Assembly: GCA_024742285.1 (NCBI GenBank)
Contig: JANSYR010000008.1
Span: 124,001 to 188,000 of the forward strand
Source: a bacterium
GTDB taxonomy: Bacteria; Myxococcota_A; UBA9160; UBA4427
Direction of reading: 5' to 3'
Length of the DNA stretch: 64,000 nucleotides
Position numbers and translations under genes: made by a program. Below are positions 43,657 through 52,114 of this stretch, piece after piece. Under the pieces are notes generated by a model. That model was given only the letters and a program-made list of their open reading frames with translations, was not told the DNA's origin and did not search any database. Within the stretch, counting starts at the first letter, position 1. Each line of letters begins with the position of its first letter.

Positions 43657-44427
43657 TCAGCGGGGCACCATACCACCGTCGGCGAACACGACGTGCCCCG
43701 TGATGAAGCTGCCGGCATCCGATGTCAACATGAGCGCCGGCCCGACCATCTCGTCGGGATGGGCCTTGCGCTTCTGGATCTGGATCGAGGTCATGACGTC
43801 TTGCGCCTCACTGGAGTTCGCACGGACCATGTCGGTGTCGACCGTCCCCGGGCTGAGTGCATTGACCCGGATGCCGAAGGGCTCGAATTCGGCGGCCATC
43901 GATCGGGTCGCGGACATCAGCGCGGCCTTCCCCATGCCGTAGAGAGAGATCGTCGACGAGAAGAGAAATGCCGCCCCTGTCAGGACATTGAGAACGCATG
44001 CGTGCTCGCTCTTCTTAAGATGCGGCAGCGCCTCTTGGATCAGGAAGACGGGACCGCGCAGGTTGACCTCGAGCGACTTGTTCCAGGCTTCCGTCGTGTA
44101 GCTCCCAGCGTTCTGCGCAAGTGCGGTTGCGGCGTTGTTCACGACGACGTCGATTCCGCCGAAGGTGTCTACGGCCTGCTCGACGAGGCTGGCGAGGTCG
44201 CCGAGTTCGCCCATGTGGGTCGGGACGCCGAGCGCCTCGCCGCCCATCGCGCGGAGGTGCTCCTCGGTCTCCTTGCACGCCTCGGGCTTCCGACTCGCGA
44301 CGACGACCTTCGCACCTGCGGCGACGTAGCCCTCGGCGAGGGAGCGGCCGATTCCGCGCGTGCCTCCGGTGACGAGGACGACGCGATCCGTCATGTCGAA
44401 GAGTCCCTGCAACTTTTCCCGGTCCAT
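43657..44427 (-). CDS. Short-chain dehydrogenase/reductase
   Basis: A 256-residue classical SDR. The cofactor motif TGGTRGIG is near residues 20-27. The structural motif is NNAA, the catalytic YGMGK (SLYGMGKAALMS), and the C-terminal loop PGTVDTDMVRA. Length is normal. Arg residues after strand 2 (VVASRKPEA) suggest NADP(H). It oxidises or reduces an unknown alcohol/ketone. It lies downstream of the TetR gene on the same strand, in the fourth cassette with a VOC and a dioxygenase-like gene. Confidence 0.92.
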   Translation of the reverse strand: MDREKLQGLFDMTDRVVLVTGGTRGIGRSLAEGYVAAGAKVVVASRKPEACKETEEHLRAMGGEALGVPTHMGELGDLASLVEQAVDTFGGIDVVVNNAATALAQNAGSYTTEAWNKSLEVNLRGPVFLIQEALPHLKKSEHACVLNVLTGAAFLFSSTISLYGMGKAALMSATRSMAAEFEPFGIRVNALSPGTVDTDMVRANSSEAQDVMTSIQIQKRKAHPDEMVGPALMLTSDAGSFITGHVVFADGGMVPR

Positions 44428-44588
44428 CTCTCTGCTCTCCTTTGGCGTCCGATTGCGAGGCGACCGCTATGCGATCTCAGGCCACGTTCCCGTTACACAG
44501 ACGAACGCGAAGGTTCGCGCGAGGATGCCCCATGAAGACGTCGACTCCGACCGAGATGGCCATCGTGCCCTCCTCTCGCGTGTCGTCT

Positions 44589-45305
44589 TCAGTCCCTTCG
44601 GGCATCGCTTGCTCGTCCGCCTCGTGTTCGGGCGTTTCGAAGGGATCGTGGCCTCGGCGCATAGGCGTCGATCGCAGACTCCTTCAACCCGAGCCCTCGA
44701 CCACAGAAGAGAACCGCTTCGCGGACCAGCTTGCGCTTGGATCCGGCGTAGGGAATCGCCGAGGCGCCCGATAGCGACCCCGAGCTGATCATCGAGCCAA
44801 CGTGCTCCAGGAAGTTCCAGGCGTTCTTGGGGTCGACTGCGACCCGGTCGAGGCTTCCCTCACTCGCCGCCGCACGAAGTGCTGCGGAAAAGGCATCTGC
44901 CCCGATCTCCTGACCGCGCCCGTAGATCGTTTTCGCGTGCTGACCGTCGCCGGCGAGGGAGAGGAGCAACATCCGCTGTCCGACGGCGGGGGGCGAGTCG
45001 GGTACGAGATGAACGCAGGCGTCGAAGTATCGCCAGAGCATCTCGACCAGTCCCTGCGTCGAGGGCTCGGGCAGCTGCAGAACGGAGAAGTTGTGGTCTT
45101 GCTCCCGCGCGACGCGTTCGAGCACCGCCTCGTGCAAAGCCCGCTTGGACGGGAAGTGCTGGTAGAGGAGCGCTTCCGAAATTCCGGCCGACTCGGCGAT
45201 CTCACGAGTGCGGGCGCCGTCGAATCCTTTCGCCGCGAAGGCCGCCGTTGCTGCTTCGAGGATGGAGCGGCGCCGATCCGCGTGTTTCAGTCGTTGGGTA
45301 GGCAT
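44589..45305 (-). CDS. TetR-family regulator
   Basis: A 238-residue regulator from ATG 45305 (MPTQRLKHADRRRSILEAAT). An in-frame ATG at 45326 lies inside the palindromic operator and is less likely. The N-terminal helix-turn-helix is typical (TREIAESAGISEALLYQHFP). The C-terminal ligand-binding domain is Ala/Leu-rich with a polar tail. It is transcribed divergently from the VOC/dioxygenase genes, with a perfect 14-bp palindrome between them, so it should repress those genes and itself until a small ligand binds. Confidence 0.9.
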   Translation of the reverse strand: MPTQRLKHADRRRSILEAATAAFAAKGFDGARTREIAESAGISEALLYQHFPSKRALHEAVLERVAREQDHNFSVLQLPEPSTQGLVEMLWRYFDACVHLVPDSPPAVGQRMLLLSLAGDGQHAKTIYGRGQEIGADAFSAALRAAASEGSLDRVAVDPKNAWNFLEHVGSMISSGSLSGASAIPYAGSKRKLVREAVLFCGRGLGLKESAIDAYAPRPRSLRNARTRGGRASDARRD

Positions 45306-45315
45306 GACAGTTTTA

Positions 45316-45329
45316 TAAGTGTACACTTA
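45316..45329. promoter_or_regulatory. TetR-type operator
   Basis: Perfect palindrome TAAGTGTACACTTA, 11 bp upstream of the TetR start and about 135 bp upstream of the VOC start. The length and symmetry suit a TetR-family dimer. Confidence 0.75.
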
Positions 45330-45463
45330 CTTATCATCGGAGTTCAACCCCGACGCGCTACGCGAACGCCGCTCTTCATCGCGGCCCGCTCCGCATGCCG
45401 CAAGTGAGCGCGAAGCGAGATGGATCAGGTCGGATACGCCGAACTCACCTTGGAGGTCATCGA

Positions 45464-45892
45464 ATGACAACGACCAACGACACCCGCTTCGGCTTCGCGA
45501 AGCTCATCGTCGACGACGAGGAGAAGCTCGCGACCTACTACGAAGAGGTCTACGGACTCGGCGTGGTGAACCGCGTCGAGGGCGAGGCGGGCGGACTCGG
45601 CGAGCCCTTCCGCGAGATCATGCTCGGGCGGAACGGAGAGCTGACCCCGAACGAGTCGCTCGTCCTGTTCAAGTTCGTCGACCGAGCGACGCCCCGCGAT
45701 CAGGAGTCCATCCTCGGTTTCATCAGCGAAGACCTCGACGCCCTCGCAAATCGCATCACCGACAACGGAGGGAGCCTCAACGGGCCGATCCAATCGATGC
45801 CCGAGCACGGCGTCCGCGTGCTCTTCGCCACCGATCCGGAGGGGCACCTGAGCGAGAACGTCGAGCTCATCCCCACCGAGAACACCGAGTAG
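45464..45892 (+). CDS. VOC-family (glyoxalase-like) protein
   Basis: A 142-residue protein from ATG 45464, with GGAGG upstream. A single vicinal-oxygen-chelate domain is evident: RFGFAKLIVDDEEKLATYYE, SLVLFKFVDRATPRDQ, and EHGVRVLFATDPEGHLSENV. The last motif is typical of lactoylglutathione-lyase-like proteins. No export signal. It lies 15 bp upstream of a dioxygenase-like gene and is divergent from the TetR gene, so it is probably induced with its neighbour by a compound the cassette degrades. Confidence 0.85.
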   Translation: MTTTNDTRFGFAKLIVDDEEKLATYYEEVYGLGVVNRVEGEAGGLGEPFREIMLGRNGELTPNESLVLFKFVDRATPRDQESILGFISEDLDALANRITDNGGSLNGPIQSMPEHGVRVLFATDPEGHLSENVELIPTENTE

Positions 45893-45907
45893 AAAAGGAA
45901 GTAACCC

Positions 45908-46972
45908 ATGAACATCGAGCAAGCGAAAGTCCTTCGTCCCGTCGCCCCGCCGCGAATCATCGAAGACGCCTACACCGAAGATCAGCACGCGAGGCTCCTC
46001 GACCTGGTACGACGGGACGGGCCGTGGCCGCTCATCGTCGCCCATCACTTCCAGTCCGCCGAGGAGCTCGTCGCGACGACGTCCGGGGCGATACCCGAAG
46101 GCGTCGAAGTCTCGCTAGACATGTTCCTCACACCCGTGTTCCGAGGCTTCCTCTCCCACGACGGAATCTGTCTGTATCCGGAGATCCAGGACTGCTTCTA
46201 CAACCCACGCTTCCTCGACCTCGTTCGCGACTACTGGGGAGCGAAGTACGCCGAGCCGGAGGGGATGCTCTTCAACATCCAGGGCCCCTGCTCGGGCGGA
46301 GGGTCCCCGCACCTCGACGCCACGCGGTTCCGGGGGATCTCACTCGACAACACGCCCGTCTGGCTGATGAACACGATGGCGAAGTCGGGTCTCTTCAAGC
46401 GCTGGCAGGCGCGCAAGTCGCAGATCGTGGCCTGGTACTACCGAGGACGGATCGGCGGCGGCTTCGTCTATTGGCCCGACGGGCCCCACGAGCAGCCGAC
46501 GACGCTTCGCGCGCCGATGTGGGGCCGGGCCGCGGTCGTCGAGAACGAGATGATGTTCCACTCGGCCCAGTCGTGCGGCGCCCCGGCGCTGCGCAAGCCC
46601 GAGGGTCTCGCCTTCCATTCCCTGATGGGGCCCGATCCCGAGTCCGAGGGGGGCTGGCGCATCACGACCGAGGGCGAGGTCATCCAGCGGGTCCCCGAGG
46701 ACGAGTTGCGCTTCCTCGTGCATTGGGGCGCCAACGTCTACATGGACCTGGACGAGCTGAAGCTCTTCGCCGACCACACCGACGACCTGACGCACGAGCG
46801 CGTTTTCGATGTCTTCCTCGAGGATCTCAAGAGGCGCAACGTCGACTTCGATCCGCCGTCCGACCCGCTGACGGACACGGCTTTCATCACGCTGCTCAAC
46901 GAGGTCTACGGCATCGATCGGCCGCTGATCATTCCACCGGAGCCGGAGGAGGAACGCGGGATCGCGGCGTGA
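45908..46972 (+). CDS. Phytanoyl-CoA dioxygenase-like non-haem iron protein
   Basis: A 354-residue protein. The probable iron triad starts with His and Asp in SPHLDATRF; a downstream His, perhaps in MMFHSAQSCG, completes it. The overall pattern fits Fe(II)/2-oxoglutarate-type dioxygenases of the PhyH sort, but the distal Arg for 2-oxoglutarate is not certain, so an unrelated cupin-like oxygenase is possible. It is cotranscribed with the VOC gene. With the SDR and TetR genes it forms a four-gene oxidative catabolism cassette. Confidence 0.65.
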   Translation: MNIEQAKVLRPVAPPRIIEDAYTEDQHARLLDLVRRDGPWPLIVAHHFQSAEELVATTSGAIPEGVEVSLDMFLTPVFRGFLSHDGICLYPEIQDCFYNPRFLDLVRDYWGAKYAEPEGMLFNIQGPCSGGGSPHLDATRFRGISLDNTPVWLMNTMAKSGLFKRWQARKSQIVAWYYRGRIGGGFVYWPDGPHEQPTTLRAPMWGRAAVVENEMMFHSAQSCGAPALRKPEGLAFHSLMGPDPESEGGWRITTEGEVIQRVPEDELRFLVHWGANVYMDLDELKLFADHTDDLTHERVFDVFLEDLKRRNVDFDPPSDPLTDTAFITLLNEVYGIDRPLIIPPEPEEERGIAA

Positions 46973-47030
46973 GTTGCGGCGACTCATTCGGCCGGGAGTT
47001 CGACGGCGAGCCGCGTGAAGTCGGCCTCAC

Positions 47031-47176
47031 ACTGTGACCATCTCGCACCCCGTATTCCCGCGTATTCCGCCCTATTCCCGTTCGGGATCTCGTAAGTCCC
47101 TGTTTTTACTAGGGGCCGTATAAGGCTTCGAACCTGAGGGTCGGGGGTTCGAATCCCTCCCGGCGTGCCATTCAAG
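47031..47176 (+). repeat. tRNA-3'-half att-like repeat, copy E (left arm and core)
   Basis: Left arm from 47031 (ACTGTGACCATCTCGC), core 47120-47170 as in the other copies but with GCGTGCCA instead of GCGTACCA. The right arm is cut after CCATTCAAG at 47176 by an IS-like segment. Its probable continuation resumes at 49034. Confidence 0.85.
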
Positions 47177-47279
47177 TCAGGGTGAACCGCCCGGGGAATC
47201 CCGGAGGCGGTGGCCTGCCCCCGCTTTCACGTGGGCGTCGAACTGGAATTCGCTGTCATCATCGTGATCCGACGACGAG

Positions 47280-47390
47280 ATGGCACGAGAGAGAGACCCG
47301 GTAGAGTATCGCCGTCGGGTGATCGACCGGGTCGAGGGACTTGCGCTTCCGTCCCGTACAACACGGCAATGCGCCGCCCCTAACCCTTGA
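47280..47390 (+). pseudogene. Possible IS3 OrfA relic
   Basis: A 36-codon frame starts ARERDPVEYRRRVIDRVEGL, which resembles the beginning of IS3-family OrfA proteins (PVEYRRRxVxL), then loses the pattern and stops. It is about 100 bp inside the left inverted repeat, where OrfA would start. The segment 47391-47520 shows nothing further. Confidence 0.4.
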
Positions 47391-47520
47391 ACGAATCCCC
47401 AAGGACGAACCCGCGAGCCAGGCGGCTTGGTTCATCGAGTTCCATGAACACCGCGGCCGAGTCTGGCCGTGCTCCGCCGAAGACCTCCGCGCGGCCGCGC
47501 TTTCCATAGAACCCTCTCGG

Positions 47521-48480
47521 TCAACCCGCTCCGTTTCGTTTGGGTCCCACCGGGGAGGAAGCGGCCCCTTCCGGGCGCAGCGAGACGACGCCCATCAAGA
47601 GCGCCAAGAGACACACCAGCCACGCGCCACGCCACCCCAGGCTCGGAACCGGGGTCGGGGCCGCGACGGCGTCGTAGTACTCGACGATCTCCTCGTCGAT
47701 CTGGAAGCTCGTCGCACTGATCGTCGCGAAGCCGCCGCCGTGAAGGAACTCAGTGGGCGCGACGCCATCGGCGGCCGCGATCGAGAGGCTGACCTCCTCC
47801 TCGGAGAAGCCCTGGATCGAGATCGAGCCCGTCGCAAGCTGAGCCGCGCGATCCAGAAAGAGGTCGAGATCGAAAATCGCTCCGCCGAGGAGTGCGTTCG
47901 CCTCGGCCGGAGTGAGATCGAGGGTCGAAGCGGTGGTGGGACCGAACAACTCGAAGAGCTCGAGTCGAAGCGAGGCGGATTCCGTCGCGCCGCTGCGAAC
48001 CATCAGGACTGTCATCGTCACACGATAGACGTCGGCGCCATCGACGTGCGTCGATCGCATCGACGCGAAGCCGCTCCCATCCCCGACCATCTGCGTTCCC
48101 GCGAACCTGCCTCGCATCCCGATATCGCCGAGCCCCCAATTCGTGGCGTCGACGACCGTCACCTCGGAGATCGGAAAAGGCAGCGGGAAATCGAGCGTCA
48201 CCAACCCTCTTGCCACGCCGCCGATCAACTCCGGCGCTCCGGCCCCGGTGGTCCCATCGGTCAGGACATCTTGACCGATCTGTCCCCCGAGCCCCAGGAG
48301 GTCGATATCGGGTACGGTTGGATAGCCGGTCTCAGCGTCGAAGTCTTCCAGGTAGACGCGATCGGCGAGCGCGAAATCCAGCGCGGCCACGTCACCGGGA
48401 ACTGCGACGAGCAGACCCAGGACACAACTGGAGACCGCGGTCCGGCGCCATCCTCGAATACAGCTTGCGAAGTCTTGCAC
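47521..48480 (-). CDS. Secreted protein with PEP-CTERM-like/VPxxGWRG C-terminal sorting tail
   Basis: A 319-residue exported protein. GTG 48480 is preceded by GGAGGGACTC, whereas the far ATG at 48651 gives an implausible leader. The N-terminus has a signal peptide (AVSSCVLGLLVAVPGDVAA). The body is beta-rich with no recognised domain. The C-terminus, PTPVPSLGWRGAWLVCLLAL, has a short motif, a hydrophobic helix and basic residues, as in exosortase-type sorting tails. It sits within an IS3-like segment, so it may be passenger DNA. Confidence 0.65.
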   Translation of the reverse strand: MQDFASCIRGWRRTAVSSCVLGLLVAVPGDVAALDFALADRVYLEDFDAETGYPTVPDIDLLGLGGQIGQDVLTDGTTGAGAPELIGGVARGLVTLDFPLPFPISEVTVVDATNWGLGDIGMRGRFAGTQMVGDGSGFASMRSTHVDGADVYRVTMTVLMVRSGATESASLRLELFELFGPTTASTLDLTPAEANALLGGAIFDLDLFLDRAAQLATGSISIQGFSEEEVSLSIAAADGVAPTEFLHGGGFATISATSFQIDEEIVEYYDAVAAPTPVPSLGWRGAWLVCLLALLMGVVSLRPEGAASSPVGPKRNGAG

Positions 48481-49007
48481 GAGTCCCTCCGTATTCGAAT
48501 CGGTCGCCGGCGGACGCGCGATCGAGTCGTGGGTGTCGGAAGCGAAGATACGCAGCGATGCGAATGGAATAGCGTGACAGCAGCGCTGCCTCCTCGCCAC
48601 CCGCTTTCGGTCGGCAGCGGCGATCGGAGGCGAACGCTGGAGGGATCGCATGCGACGCCTCGGCGCTCAACGACCGATTCTAGACGGCTGCTTCCCGGGG
48701 ACTTCGTGCGGCGATTCCCACCGACGCGCTCTTCGCTGTAGCTGCTTACGGCACGACGCCCGGGTGGCTTCGCGCTCTTCTTCACACACGCCGTGCGGCC
48801 CGCGAAACCGTTCCGAGATCCGACCCAGATCGACGTCCTCCGAAGTCGGGAATCGCCTCTCCTCCGGCGCACTTTGCACACCGTCCCACCGGATCATGGC
48901 GGCTAGGAAATAGACGCTGGGCTTTCGGCGCCTTCGATGGCTGCGGTTCTGACAACTTTCGTTCCGCCGGGGAGAAAACGGCCCTCGACTCAACCAAGAG
49001 AGTCTCT
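48481..49007. other. No supported gene
   Basis: Holds the promoter side of the secreted-protein gene. Several short overlapping frames are open on both strands, but none has a motif or convincing start. The segment at 48949-48986 (TCTGACAACTTTCG...) is similar to segments at 35277 and 47536 and may be a mobile-element end. Confidence 0.4.
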
Positions 49008-49033
49008 GGAATTCCCGGTGTGGTTCACCCTGA

Positions 49034-49160
49034 TCCGAGTAGCCTGGTGCTCTATCGGACCTCGCCGCCACGGACGAGCAGATTTCGCTCCAGTTCGAAG
49101 TACTTGCGAAACGAGCTGGCTCGCGCACGTTGCCCGGGGATCGCCAGAATCGGTCACGCC
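49034..49160 (+). repeat. Right-arm remnant of att-like copy E
   Basis: GTAGCCTGGTGCTCTATCGG, a GACGAGCAGATTTCGCT-type segment, GTTCGAAGTACTTGCGAA and CGGTCACGC match the right arm of copy A in the same order. It resumes immediately after the IS-like segment. About 40 bp of arm, including the GTTAGGC motif, is missing. Confidence 0.7.
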
Positions 49161-49180
49161 CGCTGCCACGAGGACGGAGA

Positions 49181-50164
49181 TCAGCCGGTGCATACCGATG
49201 TCGTCCGCGGCCCACCCGGATGGAGCGCGACGCCCGAATTTGGGTCCACTGGAGGACCCGCCGGCACGAAGCCCCCCACCGTCGGCTGATTCCAGGAGAG
49301 GAAATAGCCGGCCTTCAGCGCTTCGATGTCGAGCGTGTCGGCGAACGCCGGGATCTCGCCCAGGCGTGCCATGTATCCCGACAAGGCGGGCGTGTCGCGC
49401 ACGAAACGCGCGTTCAGGCGATAGAGCGAGTGGTAGACGGCGTCGAAACGCGCAAGATGTGGGAACGCGTGGACGTCCGCGAGCGTGACGCGATCCCCCA
49501 TCAGGTAGGGGCCGGCCGCGGCGAGGCGCTCTTCCAGAGCGTCCAGAGCGGCGAACACCGCGTCGTGATGGGCTCGATAGGTCGACTGATCCGCGGCGAA
49601 TCCGGCTCGATAGATCGGGGTGATCAGCGCTTCGTCGAGGAAATCACTCAGGTCATCGATCGCCTCGCGTGCGGCCTCGGGGTAGAGCATCTCCGAGTCT
49701 TCCGAGGGGAAGACGCGGTCGAACTGTCGAATGATCTCGGCGGATTCGTTGTTCACGATCGTCCGCGTCCGGGTGTCGAAGCGGACCGGCACGGACGCGC
49801 GCCCCGCGTATCCGGGCGCCGCGTGTGCGTAGATCCCCGGGAGGTGGCTCACCCCTTCCAGGGGACTGGGCGCACTGTCGGCGCTCCGATGGCGGTCGAT
49901 GAGATTCCAGCCGGCCGAGGTCTGGACCGGATCCGCGATGGTCAGTCCGACTCGATCCTGGACGCCCTTCAGCGCCCGAACGATCTCGGTCCGGTGCGCG
50001 AAGGGGCAGAGCTTCGACGTGAAGAGCCAGTACCGGTTGGGCTCGACCGGGTAGGCCGGATCGCCGAGCGCGGCATGGAAATCGGTCCGTGCCACATGGC
50101 AGAGTTCGCGACCCGGCCCGGCGCCCAGGGTTTTGTCGTCGGTCTGTTCGAGCGTTTGGATCAT
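49181..50164 (-). CDS. Xi-class glutathione S-transferase / glutathionyl-hydroquinone reductase-like
   Basis: A 327-residue cytosolic enzyme from ATG 50164 (MIQTLEQTDDKTLG). The N-terminal thioredoxin-like domain holds the catalytic Cys in SKLCPFAHRTEIVRALKG, close to the CPWA motif of glutathionyl-hydroquinone reductases. The substitution of Phe for Trp is a small departure. The C-terminal helical domain includes YLMGDRVTLADVHAFPHLAR. Such enzymes reduce glutathionyl-hydroquinones or dechlorinate aromatics. Length is typical. Confidence 0.88.
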   Translation of the reverse strand: MIQTLEQTDDKTLGAGPGRELCHVARTDFHAALGDPAYPVEPNRYWLFTSKLCPFAHRTEIVRALKGVQDRVGLTIADPVQTSAGWNLIDRHRSADSAPSPLEGVSHLPGIYAHAAPGYAGRASVPVRFDTRTRTIVNNESAEIIRQFDRVFPSEDSEMLYPEAAREAIDDLSDFLDEALITPIYRAGFAADQSTYRAHHDAVFAALDALEERLAAAGPYLMGDRVTLADVHAFPHLARFDAVYHSLYRLNARFVRDTPALSGYMARLGEIPAFADTLDIEALKAGYFLSWNQPTVGGFVPAGPPVDPNSGVALHPGGPRTTSVCTG

Positions 50165-50198
50165 GATCGTGCGTCCTCGATTCTTTGCTGGGCGAATT

Positions 50199-50546
50199 TC
50201 ATGCGGCGGCGGAGACGACGCGTCGTGCGTGGCGATCGACCAGTCGGCCGGCCTCGCGTAGGTCCCCTCCACGGATCGACGATGTCGCTGGTCCCCGAAC
50301 TCCTGGTATTCGATGGCGACGCGGTTTGTCTCGTCGACGCCGAGTTAGCGAGAGCAGGTGCGGGTCACCGATCTGACCAGACAGACGAACGCGGTCGGTC
50401 TCGACGACGTCCATCACGGCCGCGACAACCTCTCGATCCGTGACGCCCGCCTTCCCGAGCTCGCGAACGAGGTCGAGGAGCGTGATCACGCTGCCTGGGG
50501 CGGCGCCGGGGTCCGGCTCGAATGCGATGGCGGTCGCAGGCGTCAT
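50199..50546 (-). pseudogene. Small hypothetical gene, probably frameshifted
   Basis: Starts well (ATG 50546 with GAGGA upstream), reading MTPATAIAFEPDPGAAPGS, then LLDLVRELGKAGVTDREVV and DRVRLSGQIGDPHLL. After about residue 68 it turns into an Arg-rich sequence typical of a wrong frame, and a neighbouring frame (GVDETNRVAIEYQEF) looks more natural. One indel near 50345 would explain this. No family recognised. It ends close to the start of the GST gene on the same strand. Confidence 0.4.
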
Positions 50547-50845
50547 CGACTTTTCCTCTCGAGTGCTGTCTCAATGGCAATGCATTTGGCATGCCAAGCG
50601 TCATGCCTGAGCGATTCCGCTTGTGCGGTCGGCACTTCCGGCGAATCCAGGGACTCGGGCGGGGTCCGTGACGGAACGAGATTGCGTCGGGAACGACGAC
50701 GTTTCGTGGCATGCGGCGGTCCTGGCGTGGTCCGGCTATGTGCGCCGGGCTCCGGTCCGAGGAAGCGCGAGTCGGCGTCGGGGGCCGCCCTTGGTCGGAA
50801 GGCACGGCGCGTCATTCCGAGGATCGAGTCCGAATCGCGCGGCGG

Positions 50846-51049
50846 ATGTCCGCCACGAAGGACGGAGCGAGTCTCTGGTCCGACACCCACCACCGGACCT
50901 ACGACGACATCTTCAAGCTGCAGGAAGAGATCACCGTCGACGTCGCTGCGGCGCTCGACCTCCGCCTTCGCGCCGCGACGACGGCCGCCACCACCGAGAG
51001 CTTCGAGGCCTACGACGCGTACCTCTTCTCGCCGAATGCGGTGGATCTG
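50846..51049 (+). pseudogene. Fragment of a TPR/adenylate-cyclase-like regulatory protein
   Basis: A short frame reads LWSDTHHRTYDDIFKLQEEI, then TVDVAAALDLRLR. This matches the linker that precedes TPR repeats in many transcriptional or cyclase-type regulators (LW.e.ydr...diF.lQdeIa..va..L.l.l). The rest of the gene is missing on both sides. It is a remnant only. Confidence 0.5.
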
Positions 51050-51183
51050 GGAATCGCGATTGGCGTCGTCGTCAGCGCCCATCTCGCAAGAATAGCCACT
51101 CGATGGCGATCGCTTCGGCCGCGCTGCCCTCTGAAATAGCCGCAACCACTCGGGAACCGACCAACGCGCGTCTTCGGGAAGCG

Positions 51184-51525
51184 TCACCGGCACCGACGAC
51201 GCTTCCCGCTCTGCTTCGCCAGGATGTCGACGACGTAGTGCGCCTAGTTCTCGGAGAAATCGGGCGCCTGGGCGGACAAGCTGTCGTCCGCGTCCCCCTC
51301 CCTCGCGTGGTAGAGGCCGATGACGATTCCGAGGCACGTCGTCTGCGCGGCCTCTTCCAACCCGAGCTCGATCTCTTGCTGAAGGTCCTCCAGGTAGGGC
51401 GCCATCGTCGTGTCGAGCGTGTGCTGTGCCCTTTCCCAGTCGGGTGTATACGAACTGTCTCTCGGGTCTGGACCGCCCCGGGTTCTCCGGAGACTCTGGC
51501 AAACTCGGGACGGTTCACGGTTCAA
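51184..51525 (-). pseudogene. Unknown small gene with in-frame stop
   Basis: The frame reads LDTTMAPYLEDLQQEIELGL, then CLGIVIGLYHAREGDADDSL and PDFSEN. A TAG at 51244-51246 interrupts it, after which AHYVVDILAKQSGKRRRCR continues to TGA at 51184. The continuity in one frame suggests a single nonsense mutation. No family recognised. Confidence 0.35.
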
Positions 51526-52043
51526 GGTTTGGTCGAGGGTCCTGTGAGAAGGTGCAGTGATCGACGGTTCGCGGTGAACTCATGCTTCTGGCCTGGATAG
51601 CTCTGGAAGAGCTGCCGATGCGCTCGATACGAGAACTCATCTGCCCGACGCTCATAGTCTCTGATCCACGCGATGAGCATCTCCAGATTGGCGTTCTGAG
51701 CCTCCTCTGTCGGGTACTTGTGAGGTTCCCACGGGCGATTCCTCGCATTCTCGACGCACGTTTCCGTGCCGGGGTTGAGGAATACGATTTCCGTGGCTCG
51801 TGGAAGGACGAGCTCCAACAGATCGGCGTAGCAGCCTTCGACGACCCATTGCCGTTCCGCTCCAATGAATCGAAGGATGTCTGCCTGGCTTGATTGCAGT
51901 GAGCGCCGCGTGGGCTGTTCTGAATCCGCTTCCCAAGCAACCGTATCGAGATCCATATGGGCACAGGCCAGGTGCTCACTGCACATCCTGGCGTAGGTCG
52001 ACTTCCCTGAGCCAGAGTTGCCGAATATCACGATGCGTTTCAA
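51522..52043 (-). CDS. Small P-loop kinase-like protein (adenylate/shikimate-kinase-like)
   Basis: A 173-residue protein. TTG 52043 (reading LKRIVIFGNSGSGKST) is preferred because GGAGTGGAC precedes it; the longer ATG form at 52097 adds a basic leader. Walker A FGNSGSGKST is at about residues 6-15, followed by an early Asp pair (AHMDLDTVAW), a Trp-Val-Val-Glu-Gly strand (RQWVVEGCYADLL) and a lid-like YERRADEFSYRAHR segment. This matches the small ATPases annotated as adenylate-kinase-like or FlaR-like. Substrate unknown. Confidence 0.75.
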   Translation of the reverse strand: MKRIVIFGNSGSGKSTYARMCSEHLACAHMDLDTVAWEADSEQPTRRSLQSSQADILRFIGAERQWVVEGCYADLLELVLPRATEIVFLNPGTETCVENARNRPWEPHKYPTEEAQNANLEMLIAWIRDYERRADEFSYRAHRQLFQSYPGQKHEFTANRRSLHLLTGPSTKP

Positions 52044-52077
52044 AGTCCACTCCAGTCGACGTGCACGACTACGACTC

Positions 52078-52114
52078 AGCGACTGACGTGCCCCCAACCA
52101 CTGGGGCAGTCGCT
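52078..52114. repeat. Long hairpin at the end of the IS3 relic
   Basis: Outer stem AGCGACTG / CAGTCGCT and inner CCCC / GGGG, around 37 bases long. It starts TGACGTGCCCCC when read from 52083, which is like an IS3-family terminus. It lies at the 3' side of the transposase relic. Confidence 0.4.

Larger units (their letters stand above)
47177..49033. mobile_element. IS3-like segment with imperfect terminal inverted repeats
   Basis: Ends at 47177-47202 and 49008-49033 form inverted repeats matching at 22 of 26 positions, starting TCAGGGTGAACC. TGAACC-type ends followed by a GGGGAAT-type run resemble IS3-family termini. A short frame at 47280-47390 resembles the start of an IS3 OrfA protein. 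No intact transposase remains; instead a secreted-protein gene occupies the interior. It splits att-like copy E. No clear target duplication was found. Confidence 0.5.

Noticed and set aside
46984-47175. 63-codon minus-strand frame reading GGIRTPDPQVRSL near copy E
   Set aside because: This is the familiar artefact of translating tRNA-like sequence in reverse; it overlaps the tRNA core and has no independent support.
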